Assembly: GCF_009707365.1 (NCBI RefSeq)
Contig: NZ_CP046122.1
Span: forward strand, 3,720,001-3,784,000
DNA length: 64,000 nucleotides
Source of the DNA: Microlunatus sp. Gsoil 973
GTDB taxonomy: Bacteria > Actinomycetota > Actinomycetes > Propionibacteriales > Propionibacteriaceae
Direction: 5' to 3'
This document shows, piece after piece, positions 45,159-54,069 of this stretch. The first letter of the stretch is position 1. Each line of letters begins with the position of its first letter. Below the pieces are notes generated by a model. It was not told the DNA's origin, searched no databases, and saw only the letters and a program-made list of their open reading frames with translations. A program made the translations under genes and the position numbers.

Positions 45159-46151
45159 TCACCTCGCCATCCGGAGTCGTACCCGCGGGTCGAGCCAGGC
45201 CAGGGCGAAGTCTGACAGCAGGGTACCGATCACGGTGAGCAGGCTGGTGACCAGAATGATCGAGCCGGCCAAGTACATGTCCTGACTTGTCAGGGAGCTC
45301 AACAGGACCGGCCCGGTTGTCGGCAGCGACAGCACCTGAGCGACGATCACCTCTCCCGCGACCAGCGCCGGCAGCACCCAGCCGATGGTGGAGATGAACG
45401 GGTTCAAGGCAACTCGGAGTGGATATTTCAGGATCAGTTTCCGCTCCGGAACGCCCCGTGCCCTGGCCGCGACGACATAGGGTCGGCGCAACTCATCGAG
45501 CATGTTGGCCCGGAGGATGCGGATCAGGCCGGCCGTGCCGGCGCTGCCGAGCACGATGATCGGCACCCATAGATGGGACAGCAGATCCAGAAGCTTGCCG
45601 AGGTTCCATTGCGCATCGACATAGTCCGGCGAGAACAGGCCGCCGACGCTCTGTCCGAAGTAGCGGTAACCGATGTACATCAGCACCAGGGCGATCATGA
45701 AGTTCGGGACGGCGAGTCCGAGGAACCCGATGGTCGTGGCGATGTAGTCACCGATCTTGTACTGCCGGACGGCTGAGTAGAGGCCGACCGGCAGTGCGAC
45801 GATCCAGGAGAACATCAGCGTGCAGAACGAAATCACGATGGTCAGCGGAAGCCGCTGGGCCAGGACACTGGAGACCGAGCGGTTCAGCTGGAACGACTCA
45901 CCGAAGTCGCCGTGGAGCACCCCGCCGATCCACTTGAAGTACTGGACCCACAACGGGGAGTCGAGCCCGTAACGCAACTGCAGCGCCGCGATCCGGGACT
46001 GATCGACCTCGCCGCCCTGCGCGCGCATCTGCGCGATGATCGTGGTCAGGTAGTCGCCCGGTGGCAGCGAAATGATCACGAAGGAGGCGATGCTGATCAG
46101 AAACAGGGTCGGGATCATGTAGAGCACCCGACGGACGATGTAAGCGATCAT
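45159..46151 (-). CDS. ABC transporter permease, DppB/OppB type
   Basis: A 330-residue membrane permease with six hydrophobic segments, starting MIAYIVRRVLYMIPTLFLIS and with the coupling loop ARGVPERKLILKYPLRVALNP. ATG 46151 forms an ATGA overlap with the binding-protein gene; the open frame to 46220 lies inside that gene and was discarded. It pairs with the C-type permease to form the import channel. Confidence 0.9.
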   Translation of the reverse strand: MIAYIVRRVLYMIPTLFLISIASFVIISLPPGDYLTTIIAQMRAQGGEVDQSRIAALQLRYGLDSPLWVQYFKWIGGVLHGDFGESFQLNRSVSSVLAQRLPLTIVISFCTLMFSWIVALPVGLYSAVRQYKIGDYIATTIGFLGLAVPNFMIALVLMYIGYRYFGQSVGGLFSPDYVDAQWNLGKLLDLLSHLWVPIIVLGSAGTAGLIRILRANMLDELRRPYVVAARARGVPERKLILKYPLRVALNPFISTIGWVLPALVAGEVIVAQVLSLPTTGPVLLSSLTSQDMYLAGSIILVTSLLTVIGTLLSDFALAWLDPRVRLRMAR

Positions 46152-48082
46152 GACTGCGGATCGATGTAATACGTCGTGACGTTCGTGATCGCCGGATACG
46201 GCGCCTTGAAGGAGATCCACATCTGCCCGTCGCCGGGGACGTTGTGGGTCCGGTCGGAGACGATACAGAACGGGTCGCCCGGCAGGGAGACGCCGATGGT
46301 CCAGAATTCGTCCTTGGCGATATCGATGATCTCCTTCAGCGCCGCATACTGCGTCTTCTGGTCCGAGGAGCCGATAACGCGCTCACGATAGATCGACATC
46401 TGCTTCTGCATCGCCTGCGGCGGTGCTTCCCGCGGACTTCCGCCCTCGTACCAGTTCGACCACAGCGGGGCGTAGGACGAGCCGCCGGTGGAGAACAGCC
46501 AGCGCGGATCGGCGATCAGGTCGACGTAACCGAGCTCGCCCTTGTCCAGCGTGCAGTCGTAATCGTTGGCGGTGAGTCGCTCCGACACCAGTTCCGGACT
46601 CGCAGTGTCGATCCGCAACTCGATCCCGACCTTCGCCCAGGTCCCCTTGACGAACTGCATCGCATCGATCATGTCCGGGTAGCGGGACTGGCAGAGGACG
46701 GAGATGACGATCGGCTTGCCGTCCTCGCCGAGCAGTTTGCCGGCCGAGTTCTTCCGGCTGTAACCCGCCGCTGACAGGTGCTGGGCGGCCTTCCCGAGAT
46801 CGAACTCGGTGTACTCGGTGCCGAACTCCTCACCGGAGTAGAACGGCACGTCAGGCCGCGGCGCGGTCTGCCACGGACGGCCCTGCCGCTGATAGACGAG
46901 GTCGATGATCTGCTGACGGTTGATGGCGTAGGACAGCCCGATGCGGAAGTCCTTCTTCTGGTACATCGCCCGCTTGGCCGAGTCCTTGCTGGTCAGGTTC
47001 AGACAGATGCCGATCGTGTTGTGGTTGGGGTCCTTCACTCCCACGAGCTTGTACTTGCCCGTCTGCTGCCCGTCACTGAGCACAGGACGGTTCTTGGGAA
47101 TCGTGACCTCCTGCCTCATATAGAGGTCGACGTCGCCGTTCGCGGCCGAGAGCAGCAGCGGATTGGGCTCGTTGAAGAACGTGAAGGCGACCTCGTCGAT
47201 GTAGGGCAACTGACTGCCGTCGGTGTCGACCTTCCAGTAGAACGGATTGCGCTCCCAGACCTGGCGCCCGCCGTCCCCGTGCGGGTTCTTCGGCACCCAC
47301 GCGCTGAGCACCGGGAGATCGACATTCTCGAGGTTGTCGATCTTGGACAGGAACGTCTCACTCCAATCGTCGGGGAGGTCCGGATTGAACTTCTTGTGGA
47401 ACTGCTTCAGATAGTGCTGGGGCAGGAGCCAGAAGGGCGGTCCGTGCGGCGTCAGCTGTTGCAGGAACAGGGCCTGCGGCGACGGGAAGGTGAATGTGAC
47501 CTGCCAATCACCGTCAGCAGTGACTTTCACCGGCTCGTTGTTGATCTTGAGTGCACTGGGGATGACCGGCGTCAGCTGCTTGTTCAGCAGCACGTTCTCA
47601 TACCACCACGTCAGATCCTGTGAGGTGAACGGCTCACCGTCACTCCACCGCATTCCCTCCCGCAGGTGGAAGACGTAGACCTTGCCGTCCTCGAGCACCT
47701 CGAACTTCTCAGCGACATTCTCGATGATCTTGGAGTAGGTCGGATCCCAGGTGACCAGGTGATCATTGGTCACCGTCATCCAGAGCCAGCTGGGGTCCGT
47801 GCTCTCCAACACGGTCCGCAGCGTGCCTCCGTAGATGCCGACCTTCTGCAGCGGGGTGATCACCCGCGGATTCTTCGGCAGACGCTCCGCGACAGGCGGA
47901 AGATCGCCGGACTTGACCTTCGCGGCCAACGCCGGCGCTTCCTTGCCCTTGGCTTGCTTGGGACCGTTGTCCGAACCCTTGTCGGGATCGGTGGAGAAGA
48001 AGCTACAACCGCTCAGTGCGGCGAGCCCGGTGACAGACGCAGACCCCATCAGGATCTGCCGGCGCGACACGGACATGGACAT
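46148..48082 (-). CDS. ABC transporter substrate-binding lipoprotein (family 5)
   Basis: A 644-residue extracytoplasmic solute-binding protein. The N-terminus has twin Arg (SRRQILMGSASVTGLAALSGC) and a lipobox LSGC with the lipidated Cys at about residue 26, so it is probably a membrane-anchored lipoprotein, perhaps Tat-exported. The body has the family 5 features YVFHLREGMRWSDGEPFT and GKYKLVG-type segments. The ligand is unknown; the neighbouring glycosidase-like genes suggest an oligosaccharide. ATG 48082 follows GAAAGG. First transporter gene of the operon. Confidence 0.9.
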   Translation of the reverse strand: MSMSVSRRQILMGSASVTGLAALSGCSFFSTDPDKGSDNGPKQAKGKEAPALAAKVKSGDLPPVAERLPKNPRVITPLQKVGIYGGTLRTVLESTDPSWLWMTVTNDHLVTWDPTYSKIIENVAEKFEVLEDGKVYVFHLREGMRWSDGEPFTSQDLTWWYENVLLNKQLTPVIPSALKINNEPVKVTADGDWQVTFTFPSPQALFLQQLTPHGPPFWLLPQHYLKQFHKKFNPDLPDDWSETFLSKIDNLENVDLPVLSAWVPKNPHGDGGRQVWERNPFYWKVDTDGSQLPYIDEVAFTFFNEPNPLLLSAANGDVDLYMRQEVTIPKNRPVLSDGQQTGKYKLVGVKDPNHNTIGICLNLTSKDSAKRAMYQKKDFRIGLSYAINRQQIIDLVYQRQGRPWQTAPRPDVPFYSGEEFGTEYTEFDLGKAAQHLSAAGYSRKNSAGKLLGEDGKPIVISVLCQSRYPDMIDAMQFVKGTWAKVGIELRIDTASPELVSERLTANDYDCTLDKGELGYVDLIADPRWLFSTGGSSYAPLWSNWYEGGSPREAPPQAMQKQMSIYRERVIGSSDQKTQYAALKEIIDIAKDEFWTIGVSLPGDPFCIVSDRTHNVPGDGQMWISFKAPYPAITNVTTYYIDPQS

Positions 48083-48125
48083 CGCAACGACCTTTCGTCC
48101 TCGTAAGGTGTCCCCACTCTAGGGG

Positions 48126-48140
48126 CAAAACTCCATTTTG
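48126..48140. promoter_or_regulatory. Inverted repeat CAAAA-CTCCA-TTTTG upstream of the binding-protein gene
   Basis: A 5-bp palindromic arm pair, in the 165-bp gap between paralogue A and the binding-protein gene. Its core ACTCCATT matches, as AATGGAGT, a sequence over the candidate promoter upstream of paralogue A (50818-50825). A possible IclR operator; see findings. Confidence 0.35.
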
Positions 48141-48247
48141 TGAGAGGTTGATTTCATACTTCGGATAGAGCTCGACGTGATCTTCTTGCCGTTCGGTGTC
48201 CATCCGGGGGGAAGGTGTGCGAACCGACTGTGAATGCTGCCGACGGA

Positions 48248-50782
48248 TCAGTCGACGGGGGCCGTGATGACGTAGTACGGCTGGTTGGCCAGTGCTTCGT
48301 CGAAGCCCGGATGCCGGGTCACCGCACCTCCCTCCTGCTCCACCGTGAAGCTGTACATCAGCGAATAGCTGCTGTCGCTGTAGTCGCCCGGGATCTCGGC
48401 CCGGAAGCCGCCGTCTGCGCGTTGCATCTGGACCGACTGCCAGTCCTCGGCCTGATTGACGTGTCGGTAGCTCAGCACGACACCGACGACGCCCTCGCCG
48501 GCGGAGACCTCGAGTGGGACGGGTTGCGCACGCGTGAAGTCGCTGGGTGGGGTGTGCCCGAGCCCGGCTTGTGCCGGTCGAGATGGCACCGCCGCGCTGA
48601 AAGTCCCGGCTGCGTCGTTCGAGGCGTTGCGCAGTTCGGCCCACATGGCGTCGACGTCGGCCTCGACGCCGGGGCGACGGTCGCTCCAGCCGCCGTGTTC
48701 GCTGCGTTCCGGACCGAATCGCAGATTCGCCTGGTACACGCCTTCGACCAGGTCACCGATCTCGGTCCACACGTCGCAGGCGAACCTCAGCTGGTCGTAC
48801 GCCCTGGCCAGCAGGTCGCGATCGCCGCTGCGCTGCCACAGTGCGTAGTCGGCCGCCGAACGGAACTTCGCCGCGAAGAACTTGCCCAGCCGCAGCAGTA
48901 CTTCGGCGTCGATGGCGGTCCGTCGCAGCTGTGCCGAGGGTTGCTCGACCGCGGACAGCTTGGCCACACCGTCGGCAGCCTCGTCGACGAATCGCTGGAT
49001 CCAGTCAGCGACCTCCAGGGGCGTGTAGCGCCCGTCGAGCCGGCCGGCGATCACGTCGTCCGCCCACTCGTTGATGATGTAGAAGGTCTGGGGATCGAAC
49101 GGGCTCACGGTTCCCCACATCGGGGGCGCTTCGGTGTCTGTGCCGTGGTGGCCGGCGTAGGCACCCTCGGTGACCGGGAGGTTGGTGTAGACCTCGGGCC
49201 AGTTGCCGTTGTTCGACCCGCCGACACCGTGGACGACGGTGACCAGTGGCAGGATGCGGCTCAACGGAGCGAGGGTCCGTTCGACGGTGTCCCCGTGTTC
49301 GCCGTAGGTCTGGTGCAGATAGCCTTCCCACTCCCTGCGCGGCGCGTCGGGGTTGTAGAGCTTCCGACCCCAGATCCGGTACGTGTAGGCGTACTTGGTC
49401 CAGTCCTGCAGCCCGAGCTTCAGCTCGGGATCGATGTACGGGTCGCGACGGCCCGGCGCGCCGGAACCCTTGCGTCCCTTGAAGAACAGTGGCTCGCAGA
49501 TGTCCACACCCAGTGCGCCGCCGAATGTGGACAGCCGGCCGTATCCGGCGGCATGTTCGGGGTCACCCCACAACAGGAGCTTTTGGGTACCCGGCCAGAC
49601 CCGGAAGATCAGGTCGGCCCGACGATCCGAGCCCAGGAAGTCGGCGTAGCCGTAGCGGGTGAACCTGCGCGCGAACTCGGTGATCGACGTCAGCTCTCGA
49701 CCCGGCGGCACCGGCTTGGCCTCTTCGCGCCGGCGGATCGCTGCCTGATGGTAGGGCAGTCCCTGATGCTCCGCCCAGTACTTCGCGCCGAGTACGGGAT
49801 GCAGGCCGGGCTTGTTCACCGCGTCGAGCAGCGCGTCGTCGACGCCCTTGGCGTGCATGTCGACCTGCAACGGCTTCCCGCTGCGGGACAGTGCCTCAAA
49901 CACAGGGTCCCAGAACTTCTCATGACCCTCGTCGGGGATGCCACCCTCGTAGTGCACGCGGAAGCTGAAGCCATCGATCTCCGGGCAGACGCGGAGCAAC
50001 TCCGAGATCGCCGCCGCACAGTAATCGGCGTGGGTTTCCGGGGTCAGTCCGGTGATCGGGAACCGGTGGACGGAGTTGCGGCCGTAGTCGTATGCGTGAT
50101 TCCAGAGACCGAGTTGGAAGTCCATGCCACGGCGCTTGGTCTCCTTGCCGATGAACTGGAGCATCCGAAGATTGGTCTCCCGTTCCTCGGCGGAGACCCC
50201 TTCGGCCACGACGTCCCAGCCAGGCACGTCGAGCAGGAACGGATAGGCGAAGCACAGGTAGTTGTCGGTGGCACCGTGGCGATCGGCGCCGTAGTTGTAC
50301 TGCATGCCCAACGCCAGGTGGAAGCGGCTGAACCGCGCCTGCGCGATCCAGTCCAGATACTCGGTCCAGAAATCGGTCGAGGTGAACCACGGGTGATCCT
50401 CGTCGACGCTGGAGAAGGACCGCATGATGCCCCGCACCGGCATCGTGGTCGACGACACCACGCCATCGAGACTCTCGAACGCGCGGCTCAGTTCGCCGAC
50501 GATCTCCAACTCGTCTGCGAGCCCGACCAGTGCGTAGGAAGCTCCGACCACATCGGTGGCCCGGATCTGCAGCCCGGCGCCGGCTCGGGCGTAGGAGTAG
50601 CCCTGGGTTCCTTGATCGTTCTGCTGGAGAACCAGCGAGGGTTCGTCGGCCTCCGACTCACCGACCTCGACCCGGACATCAGCACCCGATCGGCTACGCA
50701 GCAGGTCGAGGGCCCAATCCACGGCCGGCCCCTGCAGTTCCGGGTCTACCTGCACTCTCACTGCCAGCATGTTGTCGTCCAT
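48248..50782 (-). CDS. Large glycosidase-like protein, unrecognised family (paralogue A)
   Basis: An 844-residue cytoplasmic protein. An N-terminal alpha/beta domain (to about residue 120) precedes a barrel with SFRVHYEGGIPD (Glu near 275), VDMHAKGVDDALLD (Asp near 307), KYWAEHQGLPYHQ (near 332), FTRYGYADF (near 375) and RVWPGTQKLL (near 393), followed by long helical and beta C-terminal parts. The order and wording match the 903-residue protein at 38942-41653. There is no signal peptide, so the substrate must be imported. ATG 50782 with AAGG was chosen; ATG 50815 has no ribosome site and overlaps a candidate -10. First gene of the transporter operon, divergent from the IclR gene. I do not recognise the family. 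Confidence 0.7.
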   Translation of the reverse strand: MDDNMLAVRVQVDPELQGPAVDWALDLLRSRSGADVRVEVGESEADEPSLVLQQNDQGTQGYSYARAGAGLQIRATDVVGASYALVGLADELEIVGELSRAFESLDGVVSSTTMPVRGIMRSFSSVDEDHPWFTSTDFWTEYLDWIAQARFSRFHLALGMQYNYGADRHGATDNYLCFAYPFLLDVPGWDVVAEGVSAEERETNLRMLQFIGKETKRRGMDFQLGLWNHAYDYGRNSVHRFPITGLTPETHADYCAAAISELLRVCPEIDGFSFRVHYEGGIPDEGHEKFWDPVFEALSRSGKPLQVDMHAKGVDDALLDAVNKPGLHPVLGAKYWAEHQGLPYHQAAIRRREEAKPVPPGRELTSITEFARRFTRYGYADFLGSDRRADLIFRVWPGTQKLLLWGDPEHAAGYGRLSTFGGALGVDICEPLFFKGRKGSGAPGRRDPYIDPELKLGLQDWTKYAYTYRIWGRKLYNPDAPRREWEGYLHQTYGEHGDTVERTLAPLSRILPLVTVVHGVGGSNNGNWPEVYTNLPVTEGAYAGHHGTDTEAPPMWGTVSPFDPQTFYIINEWADDVIAGRLDGRYTPLEVADWIQRFVDEAADGVAKLSAVEQPSAQLRRTAIDAEVLLRLGKFFAAKFRSAADYALWQRSGDRDLLARAYDQLRFACDVWTEIGDLVEGVYQANLRFGPERSEHGGWSDRRPGVEADVDAMWAELRNASNDAAGTFSAAVPSRPAQAGLGHTPPSDFTRAQPVPLEVSAGEGVVGVVLSYRHVNQAEDWQSVQMQRADGGFRAEIPGDYSDSSYSLMYSFTVEQEGGAVTRHPGFDEALANQPYYVITAPVD

Positions 50783-50815
50783 GACACCTTCCAGATAGTG
50801 GAGATCGCTGCTCAT

Positions 50816-50844
50816 ATAATGGAGTACTTTTGGAGCGTCCGCAA
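50816..50844 (-). promoter_or_regulatory. Candidate promoter of the glycan operon
   Basis: On the minus strand TTGCGG (50844-50839) is followed after 17 nt by CATTAT (50821-50816). The motif AATGGAGT (plus strand 50818-50825), which recurs upstream of the binding-protein gene, overlaps the -10. The divergent IclR gene begins about 170 bp further on. Confidence 0.4.
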
Positions 50845-51010
50845 TCGTCTGGCCGAGATTGGAGGAAACTGATACTGATTCAGGACTGAACGACGATTGC
50901 CCTACATCGATTCGGGCGCATACTGCGGGTCAGACCCATGTGCTAACTTCACGCTGGCTTGACTCCGTCGCGCGCAGACAGTGATTGATCAGAAGGGGAG
51001 GATGGCGCCC

Positions 51011-51775
51011 GTGACGAAGAAGGCCGGAGGCGTCCAGTCGGTCGAGCGAGCCTTCGCCTTGCTCGAGCTGCTGGTGGACCGGGGCGACCAGTCGTTGACG
51101 GAGTTGTCGCAGGCGATGGACCTGCCGGTTCCGACCACCCACCGTTTCCTGCAAACCCTTGTCTCGTTGGGATACGCGAGGCAACGCGAGAATCGCCGCT
51201 ACGGACTCGGACTGGGGCTGGTCCGGTTGGCGAGCCCGGTCGACACCCATTTCTCACCGGTCGCCGAGCCTCATCTGGCCAGCCTTGTCGCCGGACTCGG
51301 GGAGTCTGCGAACCTCGCCGTCCTGGACGGCACCATGGTCGTCTATGTAGCTCACGTCCCGTCCCCGCACGCAATGCGCATGTTCACCGAGGACGGGCAC
51401 CGGGCGCACACCCACGCGACTGGTGTCGGCAAGGCGATCCTGGCGCAACTGCCGGAGTCCCAGGTCAACCGGATCCTTGATCGTGCGGGCATGCCCGCAG
51501 CAACCTCGCGGACCATCACCGACCGCGCCAAGCTCCACCGGGAACTGGCAAAGATCCGGCGCCAGGGCTACGCGACCGACGCCGGGGAGCAGGAGGACGG
51601 CGTCTTCTGTTACGCCGTTCCCGTGCTCGGACTGCCGATCTCGATGGCCGTCTCGGTCTCCGGTCCCACCTTTCGGATGACCAAGGAACTGGGTGCGAAG
51701 GCGATCCCGTTGCTTCAGGCCAAAGCCGAGGCACTCAGGGCCGAACTCATCGGCCCGCTCAGCGAGACGCCCTAG
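51011..51775 (+). CDS. IclR family transcriptional regulator
   Basis: A 254-residue regulator. The winged helix at about residues 5-65 (GGVQSVERAFALLELL; VPTTHRFLQTLVSLGYA) is followed by the GAF-like effector domain (about 75-245) with HTHATGVGKAILA and AVPVLGLPISMAVSVSGP. GTG 51011 is preferred because GGGGAGG is about 9 nt upstream; ATG 51002 and GTG 50981 are alternatives. Divergent from the glycan operon, so it very likely regulates it, as IclR proteins commonly do for catabolic operons. Confidence 0.88.
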   Translation: MTKKAGGVQSVERAFALLELLVDRGDQSLTELSQAMDLPVPTTHRFLQTLVSLGYARQRENRRYGLGLGLVRLASPVDTHFSPVAEPHLASLVAGLGESANLAVLDGTMVVYVAHVPSPHAMRMFTEDGHRAHTHATGVGKAILAQLPESQVNRILDRAGMPAATSRTITDRAKLHRELAKIRRQGYATDAGEQEDGVFCYAVPVLGLPISMAVSVSGPTFRMTKELGAKAIPLLQAKAEALRAELIGPLSETP

Positions 51776-51898
51776 GAGGTAGGCAGCTGCGACGGGGTTC
51801 GCCTATCCACTGCGCAAGCCGCTGCTACGGGGCATAGTGAGCTGCACCGGTCCCGCTGGAGAACAGTCCCCCAGGCAGCCGAGCGACGAGGCGATCAG

Positions 51899-53320
51899 AT
51901 GACACCTTCCTCTGCCGATGAGCCCGGATCGTCCCGCCCGCGAGCTGACACCGCTAGCTCCGGTGACCTGCAGGGCGGAAACGTCCGTGCAGGGTGGCCC
52001 ACTCGGCGGATGACGGCGATCGTTGCGGGCTCATTGGCGATCGGCTCGGTCGCAGCGCTGGTGCTCGTCTTCGCGCCGTTCATACCGGTGACCGAGAGTG
52101 CGATCACCGGCGCGCTCCTGTGCGGGATCGCGATCGGCTGGGCGATGCTGGTCCTGCTCTCGACGCGCCTCACCGATCAACCCCAGCACTGGGCAGCGGT
52201 TCCTGCCCTGTTCTTCGGCGTCAGCGGTCTGTTGTTGATCATGTTCGGATCCTCGGTGGACGAGGCGCTCGGCTGGGTGTGGCCGCCGCTGTTGCTGGCG
52301 TTGGCGATCTGGGTGATCACTCGCGTCCACCGACGGATGCCGAGTCGCAGCGGCAGGGCGCTGCTGTTCGTGGTCTGCGGCGTTCTGATCATCTCCTCCA
52401 TCGGCGGCGGCTACCAGAGAGTCGGTGCAGCCGCCGATGCGAACGCCTTCCCGGCCCCCGGAAGATTGATCGACGTCGGCGGACACAGAATGCACCTGAA
52501 CTGCACGGGCTCGGGCAGCCCGACCGTCATCCTCGAACCCGGTGGCGGGGAGATGTCGTCGAACATGGGATGGATCGCACCCGCGGTGGCCGGCCGTACC
52601 CGGGTCTGCGTCTACGACCGTTCCGGGCGGGGCTGGAGCGAGCCCGCACCCACCGGCGCTCCTCAGGACGGCAGCCGGATCGCCACCGACCTGCACAGCT
52701 TGTTGCACCGGGCAGGAGTGACCGGGCCGTACGTGTTGGCCGGGCACTCGTTCGGCGGGCTCTACGTTCGGGTCTTCGCCGCCCAGTATCCCCACGAGGT
52801 CGCCGGTCTGGTGCTCATCGACTCGACGGCGGCGAAACCACCGGCCAGACCGAACATGCCAACACCCGTGGTCCGCACCGACGGCGTCCTGGCCCGAACG
52901 TCCACACTGATCTCCGTCTCGGCCCGGCTCGGGCTGGCGCGCGTCACCGGTCTCACCGACTTCAGCTCCCTTCCGCCGCGTTCACGTGACGAGCTCCGCG
53001 CCAATGCCGCCCGGGCGAGCACCATCCGGAGCACCATCGACGAGTACGCCGGCGCCGGGGCCGCCGTTCAGGAGGCCGCTGCTCTGCGCGACGTCGGCGC
53101 CAGGCCGCTGATCGTCCTGACGGCCACCGTCGGCAACGCCGACGACTGGTTCGAAGCCCAGGATCGGTTGGCGAGACTGTCGACCAACAGTGCGCATCGC
53201 GTCGTACCGGGAGCCAGCCACGAAGCATTGGTCGGGGAACGCGAATACGCCGAGATCACCAGCCAAGCGATCCTGGACGTGGTCACCGCCGTCCGCGACC
53301 ACACGCAGCTGACCCGGTGA
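51899..53320 (+). CDS. Alpha/beta hydrolase with N-terminal membrane domain
   Basis: A 473-residue protein. Residues about 40-175 carry five hydrophobic segments. The hydrolase domain follows from about residue 195 (IDVGGHRMHLNCTGSG), with the nucleophile Ser near 285 in VLAGHSFGGLYV, oxyanion residues in VILEPGGGEMS and a His near the C-terminus in VVPGASHEAL. Such membrane-anchored hydrolases act as esterases or lipases; substrate unknown. It stands alone between the IclR gene and a convergent DUF488 gene. Confidence 0.8.
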   Translation: MTPSSADEPGSSRPRADTASSGDLQGGNVRAGWPTRRMTAIVAGSLAIGSVAALVLVFAPFIPVTESAITGALLCGIAIGWAMLVLLSTRLTDQPQHWAAVPALFFGVSGLLLIMFGSSVDEALGWVWPPLLLALAIWVITRVHRRMPSRSGRALLFVVCGVLIISSIGGGYQRVGAAADANAFPAPGRLIDVGGHRMHLNCTGSGSPTVILEPGGGEMSSNMGWIAPAVAGRTRVCVYDRSGRGWSEPAPTGAPQDGSRIATDLHSLLHRAGVTGPYVLAGHSFGGLYVRVFAAQYPHEVAGLVLIDSTAAKPPARPNMPTPVVRTDGVLARTSTLISVSARLGLARVTGLTDFSSLPPRSRDELRANAARASTIRSTIDEYAGAGAAVQEAAALRDVGARPLIVLTATVGNADDWFEAQDRLARLSTNSAHRVVPGASHEALVGEREYAEITSQAILDVVTAVRDHTQLTR

Positions 53321-53399
53321 CAGCCGGTGGTCGAACCCTCGACGGCTGCCGCGGGTGGTCAGGTGATCAAGGACGGCCCCGACGGTCAAGGAGCCGTTC

Positions 53400-54002
53400 C
53401 TACTGCGCTGCCGCAGTCGGCTCGTGCTGCGGCGGGTAGGTCAGAACAAAGCCGTCGCCGATCACCGGCAGCGCACCCCAGCGGCCCAGTACGTGCCGGC
53501 GCGGGGGATCGTCACCCATCAGATGCCAGACGACCCAGCCCCGAGCCGCCAGCGTGTTGGAGATGAGCAGGCGGTGGCACCGCCATGGCATCGGCTCCCC
53601 GCACATGATCACCAGCCGACGGATGCGGGCGAGACTGGTCAGGCGCGCGATGCCGTCCCGATAGTTCGCAGTCTGCGTGTAGTCGGCATAGTTCTTAAAC
53701 GATGGCTGGCTCCAGCCCGCATTGAGTTCCGGATCGACCTGGGGTTGCTTCGGGCGCCGTCCACCGAGTTCGCCGAAGTGGATGTAGGCGAGGCCCGCAT
53801 CGGCCAGCCAGCCGGGCATCTCGTCGCGGCCGAACTGCGGATTGCGCCGGGAGCCGGGGTGGGCGCGAACATCGGCCAGCACTTCGATGCCGTTCTCGTG
53901 CAGGGGCCGAAGGAAGTCCGGCTCCGGGCAGGTCCAGTGGCCGATCGTCCAGACTTCTGGTGCGTTGTCGGTTGCCGAAGCATCGCTTGCGCCGGTTGTC
54001 AT
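53400..54002 (-). CDS. DUF488 family protein
   Basis: A 200-residue cytoplasmic protein of the DUF488 family, with the start VWTIGHWTCPEPDFL, the conserved VLADVRAHPGSRRNPQF and the C-terminal MCGEPMPWRCHRLLIS (Cys and CHR triad). The family has no settled function. A single gene, convergent with the alpha/beta hydrolase. Confidence 0.8.
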   Translation of the reverse strand: MTTGASDASATDNAPEVWTIGHWTCPEPDFLRPLHENGIEVLADVRAHPGSRRNPQFGRDEMPGWLADAGLAYIHFGELGGRRPKQPQVDPELNAGWSQPSFKNYADYTQTANYRDGIARLTSLARIRRLVIMCGEPMPWRCHRLLISNTLAARGWVVWHLMGDDPPRRHVLGRWGALPVIGDGFVLTYPPQHEPTAAAQ

Positions 54003-54069
54003 GGTGGTTCAAGCATGCCTCCGCCGATACCGTTCGACGCCTTCGGATGTCAGGGCCTGCGACCCCTGA

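Noticed and set aside
48215-50872. An 885-codon open frame antisense to paralogue A
   Set aside because: Same reason: the minus-strand protein shares ordered motifs with its paralogue, the plus-strand frame does not look like a protein.
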